In this document: positions 63,425-64,000 of the stretch, piece after piece
Layout: each line of letters opens with the position of its first letter
Numbering within the stretch: position 1 is the stretch's first letter
Source of the DNA: Pseudanabaena sp.
Lineage (GTDB): Bacteria; Cyanobacteriota; Cyanobacteriia; Pseudanabaenales; Pseudanabaenaceae
DNA: 64,000 nt
Assembly: GCA_003249015.1 (NCBI GenBank)
Contig: QBLS01000021.1
Location: 17,785 to 81,784, forward strand
Direction: 5' to 3'
The notes under the pieces: model-generated
Database searches by the model: none
What the model was told of the DNA's origin: nothing
What the model saw: only the letters and a program-made list of their open reading frames with translations
Position numbers and translations under genes: made by a program

Positions 63425-64000
63425 CTAAGAATTGCAGTTTCTCTGTCGATCGCGCTCTAGCCTTTCCAGTTCGGCTTGCAAGCTAGCAATTTCCGATGCA
63501 GATTTACTCCTACGCAAAATAGGCGTTTCTAGTAAAGCCTTGAGATAGCCTATCCTGCTTCCAATAGCCGATACAGACTCAGATTTCGGTGGTTCATAGG
63601 GTCGCAGACAATCTGCATTGGCAGTTTTCGGAGATGGATTTTGAGAGATCGCTCCTTTGGAGCTTTCAGTTTTTTGCGGACTTAGCCTGCCGTGGGTCTC
63701 GATCCACATCGGCTCGCTAGTTTTTTGCTGCGACTTTGACGAGTGAGTAGGGGCTTGAAAATCAACGTCGGCAAATTTTGGCAATTCTTGCTCTCGCAGG
63801 GGCGTTTCAGATCGGGCTAACGCTTTATATAGGGCTTTTTCTGTAACAGTCCTTTCTGTCTCGGTTTCAGCTTGTTCGATCGGGGGGGAGATCGCTGTGG
63901 GGGATGGGGTGGAATTGGTTGTGTTTGGACTGTTACTCGTTTCGGTGAATTCTGGATGCCATAGCTGTTTGTTTTCGTATAGGGTTTCGACTGATACTTT
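63425..64000 (-). CDS. C-terminal part of a low-complexity protein, runs off the window
   Basis: The reading frame is open from the window edge at 64000 to the stop at 63425, giving at least 191 residues. There is no ATG in the open part before the Met deep inside, so the start lies outside. Most of it is Ser/Thr/Pro/Glu-rich and probably disordered. The last ~45 residues form a charged helix or coiled coil (SASEIASLQAELERLERDR). I do not recognise it. Next to parAB it could be the tail of a plasmid replication or mobilisation protein, but nothing in the visible part shows this. Confidence 0.7.
   Translation of the reverse strand, partial: KVSVETLYENKQLWHPEFTETSNSPNTTNSTPSPTAISPPIEQAETETERTVTEKALYKALARSETPLREQELPKFADVDFQAPTHSSKSQQKTSEPMWIETHGRLSPQKTESSKGAISQNPSPKTANADCLRPYEPPKSESVSAIGSRIGYLKALLETPILRRSKSASEIASLQAELERLERDRQRNCNS

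Noticed and set aside
1..64000. GCGATCGC octamers as regulatory sites
   Set aside because: These are the genome-wide HIP1 repeats of cyanobacteria, present in coding and non-coding DNA alike.
1..64000. tRNA, rRNA or CRISPR arrays
   Set aside because: I saw no cloverleaf, rRNA-like stretch or regularly spaced direct repeats.

Overview
The window comes from a cyanobacterium. The HIP1 octamer GCGATCGC is scattered throughout, base composition is AT-leaning, and the gene families (AerA-type loading protein, TubC-docked NRPSs, KS-AT-KR-ACP proteins, SWIM protein) are typical of the phylum. The genus cannot be read from the sequence. A parAB pair with two copies of a parS-like palindrome at the right end raises the possibility that the locus is on a plasmid, but nothing else proves this.

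Positions 29-51707 form one large hybrid NRPS/PKS locus in two divergent halves. The + half (24318-51707) runs: A-KR-ACP loading protein, C-A(Val)-PCP, KS-AT-KR-ACP, C-A(Gly)-PCP-C-A(Ile)-PCP, C-A(Ile)-PCP, KS-AT-KR-ACP. The - half runs from 21411 down to 29: type II thioesterase, KS-(ruined AT)-KR-ACP, KS-AT-KR-ACP, KS-AT-KR-ACP, C-A(Gly)-PCP-TE, a Wzx/MATE-type flippase and a GT4 glycosyltransferase. A PhyH-type oxygenase and a GDSL/SGNH hydrolase sit between the halves. Docking tails allow one collinear line: alpha-hydroxy acid starter - Val - beta-hydroxy ketide - Gly - Ile - Ile - four beta-hydroxy ketide steps - Gly - release. This predicts a peptide-polyol carrying statine-like units, possibly hydroxylated and glycosylated. 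I do not recognise it as a described product.

Positions 51751-57333 hold exopolysaccharide-type genes: a FlaA1/CapD-like sugar-nucleotide dehydratase fused to a degenerate EAL domain, and a divergent Wzc-type tyrosine autokinase. With the flippase and glycosyltransferase at the far left, the synthetase genes lie between polysaccharide-type functions.

Positions 57334-64000 are an accessory region. It holds a decayed IS5-like transposase, two small hypothetical genes, a cupin, parB and parA with a 58-bp perfect palindrome upstream, a SWIM zinc-finger protein, a short rarA/mgsA-like remnant, and the C-terminal part of a low-complexity protein that runs off the window.

The observations most worth following are the dead acyltransferase domain, the near-identical Gly adenylation cassettes lying as a 33-kb-spaced inverted repeat, the two-class docking code, the FlaA1-EAL fusion, and the parS-like palindromes.
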